A program made the position numbers and the translations under genes. Positions 43,129 through 51,019 of a DNA stretch of 64,000 bases are shown piece by piece; positions within the stretch are counted from its first letter, which is position 1, and each line of letters begins with the position of its first letter. Source of the DNA: Bog-473 sp963824195 (GTDB taxonomy: Bacteria > Actinomycetota > Acidimicrobiia > Acidimicrobiales > RAAP-2); contig CAWGOJ010000007.1 in NCBI GenBank assembly GCA_963824195.1, positions 1-64,000 of the forward strand. Reading direction: 5' to 3'. The notes beneath the pieces were generated by a model that was given only the letters and a program-made list of their open reading frames with translations, searched no databases and was not told where the DNA came from.

Positions 43129-44046
43129 CTACGCCTCCGACCGCTCAGCGGGCGGGACCGACCCCGCCGGGGCGGGCGCCACCGGCACCGCATGCGGGGA
43201 CCGGGCCCGGTACCCCCGCAGCTCGCCGACGCCGACCGATGCCAGCAGCGCGCGCAGGTCGTCGGCCCGGTGGGCGACGTGGTCGAGGTGGTGGGCGTCC
43301 GACGCCGTGGTGAGGGGCACGCGGCGCGCCACGAAGCGCTCGAGCAGCCCCCGGGCCGGGTACTGCTCCCCCACCGGCTTGCGCCAGCCCGACGATGACA
43401 GCTCCGCCGCCATGCCCGAGGACGCCGCCGCCTCGGCGATGCGGTCCCACCACTCGGCCGGTGTGTCAGGCACGTACCCCGCGACCTTGATCAGATCGGG
43501 ATGGGCCAGCACGTCGCAGGCACCCGAGGCGGCCAGCTCCTCCATGGCCGCGGTGTAGGCGTCCCAGCAGGCGTCGACCTCGCGCACCGACCACTCGCCC
43601 ATCGACACCGGGTCGTCGAGGTCGTCGAATCGCCAGCCGCCGACCCAGTGCACCGAGCCCAAAAGGACGTCGAAAGGGTACCCGCCCAGCAGCCGGGCCA
43701 CCTCGTCCATGCGGCCCTCGTAGTAATCGACCTCGAGGCCGATGACGACGGGCAGGCCGGCGTCCTTGGCCTCCTTTGCGCAGGCCACGTAGGCGTCGAG
43801 ATCGGTGGTGGCGTGGAACTTCCAGTACCCGGCCATGGACTCGGCCAGGGCGGGTGGCACGCGGGCATCGTCCCAGAAGCCGCCAAGGAGCGCGTCGGCC
43901 TGGCGGAAGCGGTAGAGGTGCTCGGTGAGGGCGAGCTCGGTCACCCCGGCGGCCTGCGCCTGCTCGCAGTACTCGGCCAACTGCTCCACGCGCAGCGGGG
44001 TGTCGTGCTCGTGGTGCGGCCAGAGATGGAGGTGGTAGTCGAGCAC
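43129..44046 (-). CDS. PHP-domain phosphoesterase (HisJ-type histidinol-phosphatase family)
   Basis: A 305-residue PHP-domain metallo-hydrolase. MLDYHLHLWPHHEHD contributes the first His cluster, LALTEHLYRF and VIGLEVDYYEGRMDEV the Glu/Asp ligands, DVLLGSVHWVGGWRFDD and DVLAHPDLIKV further His, and TTASDAHHLDHV the last metal site. Histidinol-phosphate is the classical HisJ substrate, but paralogues act on other phosphate esters and no his genes are near. Its stop directly abuts the pdtaS start, so the two are probably co-transcribed. Confidence 0.87.
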   Translation of the reverse strand: MLDYHLHLWPHHEHDTPLRVEQLAEYCEQAQAAGVTELALTEHLYRFRQADALLGGFWDDARVPPALAESMAGYWKFHATTDLDAYVACAKEAKDAGLPVVIGLEVDYYEGRMDEVARLLGGYPFDVLLGSVHWVGGWRFDDLDDPVSMGEWSVREVDACWDAYTAAMEELAASGACDVLAHPDLIKVAGYVPDTPAEWWDRIAEAAASSGMAAELSSSGWRKPVGEQYPARGLLERFVARRVPLTTASDAHHLDHVAHRADDLRALLASVGVGELRGYRARSPHAVPVAPAPAGSVPPAERSEA

Positions 44047-44095
44047 GTCAGCCCGGCACCCTCATACCCACATCACGCCGGCTCCCGACCGGCTT

Positions 44096-44743
44096 TCAGC
44101 CGGCCCGGCGGATCAGCGTCACGCCGTCGCGGATGGTGGTCAGGACGCACACGACGCGGGGGTCGTTGACCACCTTGTCGTTGAAGGCGCGCAGCGCCCG
44201 CGCCGCCTCGTTGGGCTGCTCCGTGCGCGCCAGCACGCCCCCGCGCTGCAGGGTGTTGTCGACCACGATGAGCCCGTGCGGCGCCAGCTTGGGCAGCACC
44301 GCCTCGTAGTAGGCGCCGTAGGAGACCTTGTCGGCGTCGATGAAGACGAGGTCGAAGGGGCCCTGGAGCTGGTCGAGCGTCCGCAGGGCCGGCCCCTCGA
44401 TCACGCTGATCAGGCTCTCGAGGCCCGCGGCGGCGATGTTGCCGCGGGCGGTCACCGCGTGGTGGGGGTCCACCTCGAGCGAGATGATCGCGCCCCCCGC
44501 ACCCAGCCCGGCCGCCATGGCCATGGAGGAGTAACCCGTGAAGGTCCCGATCTCGAGGACGCGGGTGGCCTGGGCGGCGAACACCAGCATCTCCAGGAAG
44601 CGGCCCTCCTGGCGGCCCACCATCATCCCCCAGGCCGCGAAGCCCTCCCGGGTCGAGGCGTCCACCGCCTCGAGGTGGGCCGGGGGCGGTGTCGTGTGCG
44701 CGGCGGCGTAGAGCTCGACCTCGGGATCAATCAGCTGGGCCAT
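44096..44743 (-). CDS. Class I SAM-dependent O-methyltransferase (CCoAOMT type)
   Basis: About 215 residues of the caffeoyl-CoA/catechol O-methyltransferase family 3. Motif I VLEIGTFTGYSSMAMA binds SAM, DPHHAVTARGNIA and IEGPALRTL follow, FDLVFIDADKVSYGAYYE supplies the metal Asp and IVVDNTLQRGGVL the next conserved Asp/Asn. A catechol or related diol is the expected substrate. Start 44743 (MAQLIDPE) is preferred over 44752: a minus-strand TACCAT (44751-44756) lies 7 bases upstream, fitting leaderless transcription. Confidence 0.87.
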   Translation of the reverse strand: MAQLIDPEVELYAAAHTTPPPAHLEAVDASTREGFAAWGMMVGRQEGRFLEMLVFAAQATRVLEIGTFTGYSSMAMAAGLGAGGAIISLEVDPHHAVTARGNIAAAGLESLISVIEGPALRTLDQLQGPFDLVFIDADKVSYGAYYEAVLPKLAPHGLIVVDNTLQRGGVLARTEQPNEAARALRAFNDKVVNDPRVVCVLTTIRDGVTLIRRAG

Positions 44744-44750
44744 GTCACGC

Positions 44751-44756
44751 ATGGTA
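44751..44756 (-). promoter_or_regulatory. TANNNT -10 box of the O-methyltransferase gene
   Basis: TACCAT on the minus strand, seven bases upstream of the ATG at 44743; leaderless-type spacing. Confidence 0.4.
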
Positions 44757-44802
44757 GGCGCCGCGCCCGCAGGTGGTGCCCGACGGCCCACAGGCCGGCG
44801 GG

Positions 44803-45963
44803 TCAGTCCCAGACCTGCGCGCCCAACTGGAGCAGCCCGCCCATGTCGTAGATGTCGGCGTCGAAGAACGGCACGGTCACGAGCACGTCGGGTGCGCCCT
44901 TGAGCTCCGCCTGCTGCTCGGCCTCGCGGCGGGCGACCACGCCGAAGTTGAGGAAGCTCTCCGCCACCTCCCCCAGCACGCGCGCCGCCACAACCGGGTC
45001 ATCGGAGAGCCCGGCCGCGAGCTCGGTGGTCCGGCCGATCATGGATTGGGCCAGCTTGTCCGCATGGGCGTCGCGCAGGTACTCGGGCAGCACCTTGTTG
45101 AGCACGACCGCGCCGAGATGCAGCTTGCGCGCCATCAGCTCCGCCGAGAAGAACTCGGCCTCGCGCACCGGCGTGGCCTCGAGCGTCGAGACGACCATGA
45201 ACGTCGTGCGCCGGTCCGAGAGCAGCCGCGTCACCGCCTCGGCCCGCTCGACGAAGCCGGCGTACATCGACTGGAAGAGGATGAAGAACTCCGAGATGTC
45301 GGCCAGGAACTGCGTGCCGAGGATCCGATCGGCAATTTGGTAGAAGGGCTTCGACGCGAAGTTCACCAGGCGTGAGCGGTAGGGCACGATGAGCCAGCGC
45401 AGCAAACGGGACGAGAAGAAGTCGGCCATGCGTTGCGGCGCATCGAGGAAGTCGAGCGCGTTGCGGGTCGGGGGCGTGTCGACCACGATGAGGTCGTACT
45501 TGCCCTCGGAGTGGATCTCGTACAGGCGCTCCATGGCGATGTAGTCGTGCGACTGCACGAAGCGCCCCGAGATGTTCTGGTACAGCGGGTTGGCGAGGAT
45601 CTGCTGGCGCGTCTCGTCGTCGGGGGCGTGGGTGCGGATGAGGTCGTCCCAGCTCTGCTTGGTGTCCAGCATCGCCGCCCATAGCTCGCCCCTCGGGTGG
45701 GCCCCCACCTTCTCGAACACATCGCCGGTGATGCGGACCTCGTCGTTCCCGATCCCCTTCAACCCCAACGCGTCGGCCAGCCGGCGCGCCGGGTCGACCG
45801 TGAGCACCAGCACGCGGCCGCCCTGCTCCACCACGGCCGTGGCGGCGAGCGCGGCCGCGGTCGTTGTCTTGCCCACCCCGCCCGGCCCGCAGGCGATGAC
45901 GATGTCCTTGGCGGCGAGCAACTGCGCCACCGTCTTGGCGGCGCCCGTCGCGGCCGCTGTCAC
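44803..45963 (-). CDS. Get3/ArsA-like ATPase B (Rv3680-type)
   Basis: A 386-residue P-loop ATPase of the ArsA/Get3 family. Walker A is ACGPGGVGKTTTAAALA: the lysine typical of the deviant Walker A (KGGVGKT) is replaced by Pro. The A-loop region LVLTVDPARRLADALGL, switch DLIVVDTPPTRNALDFL and the late VVLNKVLPEYLRD follow. It overlaps the upstream ATPase gene by 4 bases; in mycobacteria the equivalent pair Rv3679-Rv3680 (BagA-BagB) forms a complex. Membrane-protein or stress-related ATPase function is inferred from Get3. Confidence 0.85.
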   Translation of the reverse strand: MTAAATGAAKTVAQLLAAKDIVIACGPGGVGKTTTAAALAATAVVEQGGRVLVLTVDPARRLADALGLKGIGNDEVRITGDVFEKVGAHPRGELWAAMLDTKQSWDDLIRTHAPDDETRQQILANPLYQNISGRFVQSHDYIAMERLYEIHSEGKYDLIVVDTPPTRNALDFLDAPQRMADFFSSRLLRWLIVPYRSRLVNFASKPFYQIADRILGTQFLADISEFFILFQSMYAGFVERAEAVTRLLSDRRTTFMVVSTLEATPVREAEFFSAELMARKLHLGAVVLNKVLPEYLRDAHADKLAQSMIGRTTELAAGLSDDPVVAARVLGEVAESFLNFGVVARREAEQQAELKGAPDVLVTVPFFDADIYDMGGLLQLGAQVWD

Positions 45964-46916
45964 AGCCCGAGCTCCTCGCCGAAGGCGTGGGCCACCTGCC
46001 GCGTCGTGCGCGCCCCGAAGCTCCGCGCGAACAGGTACGGCAGCAGGAGAACGGGCATTCCCTCGGGGAGCCCGGCCTGGAGGCGCTGCATGTGGGCCGA
46101 GCGGGTGCGCCGCATGGTGACGGCGAGCCGGGCCGCCTCGAGCACGGGGGTCACCGTCCCGCCCGCCCGCTCCGACAGCACGCGCTCGACGTCCGGTGCC
46201 CGCAGCTGCTCAAAGATCTCCTCCTCGCGCTGCCCGAAGAGCTCGGGCAGGACGCGGTTGATGACCACGGCCGACATGCGCACCGTCGTCTCCTCGCGCA
46301 CCCTGGTGGCCAGCTCGAGTGTCTCGCTCACCGGCATCTCCTCGGGCGTGCAGACCGCAACGAGGCCCGTCTGGCGCTCGTCGGAGAGAATGTCGAGCAT
46401 CCAGTCCGTCTGGCTGCGGATCAGCCCGACCTTGACCAGGTCGTTGATGGCCTGCGGCGCGGCCAGTTGCCCGATGATGTGGCCGCTGGCCGGGGCGTCG
46501 ACGACCACCAGGTCATAGTGGGACTCGCGCACCTCCCAGCACAGCTTGCCCACCGTGAGGATCTCACGGACGCCCGGCGCCGCCGTCGCCACGAAGTCGA
46601 AGGCCTTGGCCAGCGGCCCGATGCGCCCCACCACCGGGATGCGCAGCTGCAACTTGAGGTACTCGCGCAGCGACGCCTCCGTATCCATCGACATCGACCA
46701 GACACCCGGTGCGATCTCGCGCGGCGTGAACTCGGTGGGTGGTGCCTCGAACAGCGACGTCACGTCGCCCTTCGCGTCGACCTCGCAGACGAGGACGCGC
46801 TTGCCGTGCTCGGCCGCCAGCTGGGAGAGGCCCGCGGCGACCGTGGTCTTGCCCACGCCACCCTTGCCGGTGACGAAGAGCAGCCGCAGATCGAGCAGGT
46901 CCGGAGCCGCGCTCAC
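45960..46916 (-). CDS. Get3/ArsA-like ATPase A (Rv3679-type)
   Basis: About 318 residues. Walker A VTGKGGVGKTTVAAGLSQLA has the full deviant motif with the signature lysine; VCEVDAKGDVTSLF, YDLVVVDAPASGHIIGQL (switch) and MSAVVINRVLPELFG follow. GTG 46916 is chosen as start because the ORF further upstream overlaps the DUF3107 gene and is low-complexity. Forms an operon DUF3107 - this gene - partner ATPase. Confidence 0.85.
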   Translation of the reverse strand: MSAAPDLLDLRLLFVTGKGGVGKTTVAAGLSQLAAEHGKRVLVCEVDAKGDVTSLFEAPPTEFTPREIAPGVWSMSMDTEASLREYLKLQLRIPVVGRIGPLAKAFDFVATAAPGVREILTVGKLCWEVRESHYDLVVVDAPASGHIIGQLAAPQAINDLVKVGLIRSQTDWMLDILSDERQTGLVAVCTPEEMPVSETLELATRVREETTVRMSAVVINRVLPELFGQREEEIFEQLRAPDVERVLSERAGGTVTPVLEAARLAVTMRRTRSAHMQRLQAGLPEGMPVLLLPYLFARSFGARTTRQVAHAFGEELGL

Positions 46917-46950
46917 CGCCCCCGTGCCTGCCCCACCGCCATGAACGTCC

Positions 46951-47187
46951 TCAGGGGGCGCCGAACCCGACGCGTCGGTCCGATGACGGTGCCCCGACCT
47001 CGACATAGGCGACCTTGACGACCGGGATTCCGACCCGCCGGCCCTTCCTGTCGGTCAGCCAGAGGACCCCGTCACCGGTCTTGAGCAGCTTCTCGATGTC
47101 GGCGACCACCTTGTCGCGATCGGCATCGTCGGGCATCTCCACCTCGAGCTCCTTGGGGGTGTGGGTGATGCCGATGCGCACGTCCAC
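46951..47187 (-). CDS. DUF3107 family protein
   Basis: 78 residues, DUF3107 (Rv3208A/TB9.4-like): MDVRIGITHTPKELEVEMPD, an Asp/Lys-rich helix and the strand VLWLTDRKGRRVGIPVVKVAYVEVG. Small soluble protein of unknown function, widely conserved in Actinobacteria. GTG start at 47187. It lies 34 bases upstream of the Get3-like pair and divergent from the dGTPase gene. Confidence 0.83.
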   Translation of the reverse strand: MDVRIGITHTPKELEVEMPDDADRDKVVADIEKLLKTGDGVLWLTDRKGRRVGIPVVKVAYVEVGAPSSDRRVGFGAP

Positions 47188-47267
47188 CTGGTCTCACTCC
47201 TCTCGCGGACTCCCGGATGGTTCCTGGGGCCACCTGGACGTTACTGCGACCGGGCAGACTGCAGTGC

Positions 47268-48452
47268 ATGACCGGCAGGCCGAAGTCCGCTGCGACGAAG
47301 CGCAGCGCCCGCTGGGCAGCGACGATGTCTGGCTATTCGGGCCCGGTCCGCCTGGCCCACGCCGACTCGCGCGCCCGTATCGGGCCGGCGCCGGGGTCAT
47401 CCCCGGCCGACCGCGCCCAGCCCGCGATGCCGAGCGGGCGCCAAGAGCGCCAGGAGCTGGAGGAGTCGCTGCTGGCACCCGGTGCCACCCGCTCGTCGGG
47501 CGCCGGCAACCGGCGCGAGCCCGAGGAGCCAGACGCCTGGCGCACCTGTTTCGAGCGTGACCGCGACCGCATCCTCCACGCCAGCTCATTCCGCCGACTG
47601 GCGGGCAAGACGCAGGTCTTCGTGTTCCCCCAGGACCATCAGCGCACCCGCCTCACCCACGCGCTCGAGGTAGCGCAGGTCGCCACGGCCATCGCGCGGG
47701 CCTGCCGCCTCAACGTGGACCTCACCGAGGCCATCGCCCTCGGTCACGACTGCGGGCACGGGCCCGGTGGCCACGCCAGCGAGGACGCGCTCGACCCCTA
47801 CGTTCCCGGTGGGTTCGACCACGCGCCCTGGGGCGCGCTCGTGTCCCTGGCCTCGCTCAACCTGTGCGCCGAGACGGTGGACGGCATCGCCAACCACAGC
47901 TGGTCCCGCCCCGCCCCGTCGACGCCCGAGGGTGAGGTCGTGAGCTGGGCTGACCGGATCGCCTACGTCTGTCACGACTGGGAGGACGCCGTCCTGTCCG
48001 GCATCGTCGCCCCCCACCAGCTGCCCGCCGCGGTCCGCACGCTGTGCGGCGAGCGGCGCAGCGCCCAGCTCGGCGCCTTCATCGCCGGCGTCGTCTCAGC
48101 CACGCTGCGGACGGGCCAGGTGGGCATGGAGGAAGAGGGGGCGGAGGCGCTGGCCGCCTTCCGGGCCTGCAACTACGAGCGCATCTACCTGCGCGACGCG
48201 TCGTTGCGGCAGGGCGACGCCGTGGTCAGCGTGCTCCGGGCGCTGGTCGAGCACTTCTCGGACCGGCCGCACCTCATCACCGACCGCGCCGCCACGCCGC
48301 CCGAGTCGTCCGACGTGCTTGCCGGGAGCCCCGACGCGGTGCGGGCCGCCGTCACCTACGTGGCGGGCATGACCGACCGCTTCGCCTTCCGCCAGGCGGT
48401 CGCCCTCCTCGGCTGGGACCCGGCCAAGCTCCCGGCCGGCGTCGACGGCTGA
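47268..48452 (+). CDS. dgt: Deoxyguanosinetriphosphate triphosphohydrolase-like HD protein
   Basis: An HD-domain dNTP triphosphohydrolase. The metal site is complete: LTHALEVAQVA (His), IALGHDCGHGPGGHASEDAL (His-Asp) and VSWADRIAYVCHDWEDAV (Asp). ERDRDRILHASSFRRLAGKTQVF is the family N-terminal block. It controls dNTP pools. The start is uncertain: ATG 47268 gives a basic, low-complexity tail of about 55 residues, while ATG 47427 (MPSGRQERQELEESLLAPG) begins where homology does. Confidence 0.85.
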   Translation: MTGRPKSAATKRSARWAATMSGYSGPVRLAHADSRARIGPAPGSSPADRAQPAMPSGRQERQELEESLLAPGATRSSGAGNRREPEEPDAWRTCFERDRDRILHASSFRRLAGKTQVFVFPQDHQRTRLTHALEVAQVATAIARACRLNVDLTEAIALGHDCGHGPGGHASEDALDPYVPGGFDHAPWGALVSLASLNLCAETVDGIANHSWSRPAPSTPEGEVVSWADRIAYVCHDWEDAVLSGIVAPHQLPAAVRTLCGERRSAQLGAFIAGVVSATLRTGQVGMEEEGAEALAAFRACNYERIYLRDASLRQGDAVVSVLRALVEHFSDRPHLITDRAATPPESSDVLAGSPDAVRAAVTYVAGMTDRFAFRQAVALLGWDPAKLPAGVDG

Positions 48453-48465
48453 GGCGGCCTGTCCG

Positions 48466-49302
48466 TCAGAGAGGCCGGTCCGGGAAGGCCGGCGGGCGCT
48501 TCTCGGTCAGGGCGGCGACCCCCTCGGCGAAGTCGGCGCCGCGCATCATCTCGGCCATGCGCGTCGACGCGTCCTCGATCGACGTGGCGACGTCCCCGTG
48601 GAGGTCCCGGTAGAGCTGTAGCTTCGTCACGGCCAGCGAGGACGGCGCGATCTCCGTGGCCAGCCGCGCGGCGTAGGCGTACGTGTGGGGCAGCAGCTCC
48701 CCGGCGGGCAGGGCCCGGTTGACCAGCCCCAGCTGCTCGCCCTCCTCGGCCAGCACGACTCGGCTCGACAGCAGGAGGTCGGCGGCACGGGTCACACCGA
48801 TCAGGCGGGGCAGGAGCCACGACAGCCCGTACTCGGCCGGCAGGCCGAGCCGCCCGTGCGAGGTGGTCAGCTTGGCGCCCCGCGCCGCGAACCGAAGGTC
48901 GCAGTAGCAGGCAAGGACGAGGCCCACGCCCGCGGCCGGGCCGTTGACGGCGGCGATGATCGGCTTGGGGATGCCGAAGTGGTACGCGAAGTCGGCGTCG
49001 AACTCGGGGCGGACGCCGTAGCCCGGCATGGCCACGCCGTCGCCCAGCCCGGCGTCGTAGGCGCCGCGCTCGACGTGGCCCTCGAGCGCGCGGCTGTCGG
49101 CTCCGGCACAGAAAGCCCGGCCCGACCCGGTGACAACGATGACCCTGACCGCCGGGTCGGTACCGGCCCGGTCCAGCAGCGCCCGGTACTCGGCGTGCAT
49201 GCGCCCGGTCCACGCATTGAGGCGGTCGGGCCGATGCAGCGTGACCGTGGCGACGTGGTCACGCACCTCGTAGCGCGTCACCTTGAGGTCGTGGAGGTCC
49301 AC
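48466..49302 (-). CDS. Enoyl-CoA hydratase/isomerase (crotonase) family protein
   Basis: A 278-residue crotonase. The oxyanion-hole loops are GSGRAFCAGADSRALEG and AAVNGPAAGVGLVLACYCDLRF; GLPAEYGLSWLLPRLIG covers the position of the second catalytic Glu, and EKRPPAFPDR is the usual C-terminal end. Hydration of an enoyl-CoA in beta-oxidation or a variant reaction is likely. Last gene of an operon with the ABM and VOC genes; the ABM stop lies immediately upstream. Confidence 0.9.
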   Translation of the reverse strand: MDLHDLKVTRYEVRDHVATVTLHRPDRLNAWTGRMHAEYRALLDRAGTDPAVRVIVVTGSGRAFCAGADSRALEGHVERGAYDAGLGDGVAMPGYGVRPEFDADFAYHFGIPKPIIAAVNGPAAGVGLVLACYCDLRFAARGAKLTTSHGRLGLPAEYGLSWLLPRLIGVTRAADLLLSSRVVLAEEGEQLGLVNRALPAGELLPHTYAYAARLATEIAPSSLAVTKLQLYRDLHGDVATSIEDASTRMAEMMRGADFAEGVAALTEKRPPAFPDRPL

Positions 49303-49303
49303 C

Positions 49304-49594
49304 TCAGTCGAGCGTGGTGTAACGAGTCAGGTGCAGGCTGCCCGCCTCCGCGGCGTGATCGAGCTCGGCTTGCAGCGGGTGACCGTCCACCGCCCGCTGG
49401 AAGGCCGCGGCGTCGGCGTCGGAGGCCCACAGCGTGACGACCAGCCACTCCTCACCGTGGCGCGCCGTCGTGCGCCGCAGGAAGCCTGGCTGATTCGGCA
49501 CCAGCTCGGTCTGGATTTTGCGGTCGAGGGCGAGGAACGAGTCGTCCGTGACCCCCTCGGCCAGCCTGAAGGTCGTGATCTCGACGATCGACAT
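49304..49594 (-). CDS. Antibiotic-biosynthesis-monooxygenase-like protein
   Basis: 96 residues of the ABM dimeric barrel type: MSIVEITTFRLAEGVTDDSF, then QPGFLRRTTARHGEEWLVVTLW and a helix DADAAAFQRAVDGH. Some ABM proteins are heme-degrading or cofactor-free oxygenases; catalytic residues cannot be assigned here. Operon with VOC (upstream) and crotonase (downstream). Confidence 0.78.
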   Translation of the reverse strand: MSIVEITTFRLAEGVTDDSFLALDRKIQTELVPNQPGFLRRTTARHGEEWLVVTLWASDADAAAFQRAVDGHPLQAELDHAAEAGSLHLTRYTTLD

Positions 49595-49597
49595 GCC

Positions 49598-49951
49598 TCA
49601 GGCCTGCACGAGCATGACGGGGTTGCCCTCGGGGTCGGTGATGCCGGCCAGCGTGGGCCCGCCGGGGACGTCGAAGGGCTCGGCGACGATCGTGGCGCCG
49701 AGCACGACCGACTTGTCGAGCGAGGCGCGCAGGTCGGCCACCTGCACGTAGAGCGTCACGCCGGACCGTTCGCTGGTGCGGATGTGCCCCCCGGGGCCGG
49801 GCTCAGGACCGCCGATGCCGGCCGGGATCTCCATGATGTAGCCGTCACCGATGTGCCAGTTGAACAGATCAGCGTAGAAGGCACGCTGGCGCTCGGGGTC
49901 AACGGCCTCGATCTCCCAGTGCACCACGGGCCGTGCCCAGTCCTGTGCCAT
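49598..49951 (-). CDS. VOC-family (glyoxalase/bleomycin-resistance-like) protein
   Basis: 117 residues, one VOC domain: PVVHWEIEAVDPERQRAFYADLFNW (His in the first strand) and the ending ITDPEGNPVMLVQ. Start 49951 is fixed by GGAGGTGGC immediately upstream; the frame runs on to 50089 without homology. Three small operon partners (VOC, ABM, crotonase) suggest a side pathway of acyl-CoA or aromatic breakdown. Confidence 0.8.
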   Translation of the reverse strand: MAQDWARPVVHWEIEAVDPERQRAFYADLFNWHIGDGYIMEIPAGIGGPEPGPGGHIRTSERSGVTLYVQVADLRASLDKSVVLGATIVAEPFDVPGGPTLAGITDPEGNPVMLVQA

Positions 49952-50069
49952 GCCACCTCCTACGCCGGGCATCACAGTACCGAGACCGTCGGGTGATCGC
50001 CCCGATCGGGGGGTTGGCCGCAGGCGCCGGCCGCTGTAACGTGGCAAACGCACGTTCGGGAGAGTGCCG

Positions 50070-50795
50070 ATGGCGAGCGATATGAGCACCGAGGCGGTGC
50101 GTGCGGCGGACGTGACGGCGACCCGCGTACTCCTTGTTGACGATCACGAGATGGTGGTGCGCGGCCTGGCCGCGGCAGTCGGCGCGGAACCGGACCTCGA
50201 GGTCGTCGGGACTGCGGGGTGCGTTGCCGAATGCCTTCGGCTGGCCCGCGGGCTCCTGCCGGACGTGGTCGTAATGGACCTCCGCCTCCGCGAAGGCGAC
50301 GGCGAGTCCGACGGCGTCGGCGACAGGGAGGCCGATGCGGACGGGTTGGGGGCGACCCGGCGCCTGCGTGCGGTACTGCCGGACGTCAGGGTGGTCCTGC
50401 TGACAGCCCACCCCGATCAGCGCGTCGCCAGGGAGGCACTCGATGCCGGATGCTGCGGATTCGTCACCAAGCAGGGCCGCCTCGACGAGCTGGTGGCGGC
50501 CATCCGGGCGGCCGCCGTCGGGAGCACCTGGTTCCCCGACCAGGGCAGCGACCCGCTGGCCCACCCTGTCGGGAAGGCGGAGCACCCCGACCTCAGCGCG
50601 CGCGAGCGGGAGGTACTCACCCTCATGGTGTCCGGCCACTCGACGAGGGCAATCGCGGAGGAGCTCGGCCTCAGCGTCCACACCACCCGGAACCACATCC
50701 GCAACCTGATGGCGAAGTTGGGCGTGCACTCCCGGCTCGACGCCGTCGTGATGGCGGCCCGCCGGGGGCTGATCAGACTCCCCGACGGCGCATGA
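50070..50795 (+). CDS. NarL/LuxR-family response regulator with an acidic insert
   Basis: About 241 residues: an N-terminal receiver (LLVDDHEMVVRGLAAAVGAE, phospho-Asp in VVVMDLR, Thr/Lys in VVLLTAHPD and VTKQGRLDEL) and a C-terminal LuxR HTH (LSAREREVLTLMVSGHSTRA to LGVHSRLDAVVMAAR). Between the phospho-Asp strand and helix 3, where the family has a short PDGDG loop, there is an Asp/Gly/Glu-rich insert of about 15-20 residues. GGGAGAG (50058-50064) fixes ATG 50070, and TAACGT at 50037-50042 is a good -10 box. No cognate kinase adjoins it. Confidence 0.87.
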   Translation: MASDMSTEAVRAADVTATRVLLVDDHEMVVRGLAAAVGAEPDLEVVGTAGCVAECLRLARGLLPDVVVMDLRLREGDGESDGVGDREADADGLGATRRLRAVLPDVRVVLLTAHPDQRVAREALDAGCCGFVTKQGRLDELVAAIRAAAVGSTWFPDQGSDPLAHPVGKAEHPDLSAREREVLTLMVSGHSTRAIAEELGLSVHTTRNHIRNLMAKLGVHSRLDAVVMAARRGLIRLPDGA

Positions 50796-51019
50796 GGGAG
50801 ACCACCCGATGGGCTTCGCAATCACACATCGGGCGCCGTTCCGACGCTGATGGTGCGGCCTCGGCGGGCGCGGCCGGAGCCTTCAGGCGCGCACGTCCGG
50901 CCGAGGTGACCACAGCGGCGTGGCGCACCGCCGGGGGGTAAGGTCACAGAGGGATTCCGGGACTGGCACACCCGGAGAGGCCCCGGTGGTCTGGGCGGCG
51001 CGGCGGAGGAGAGGAACAC

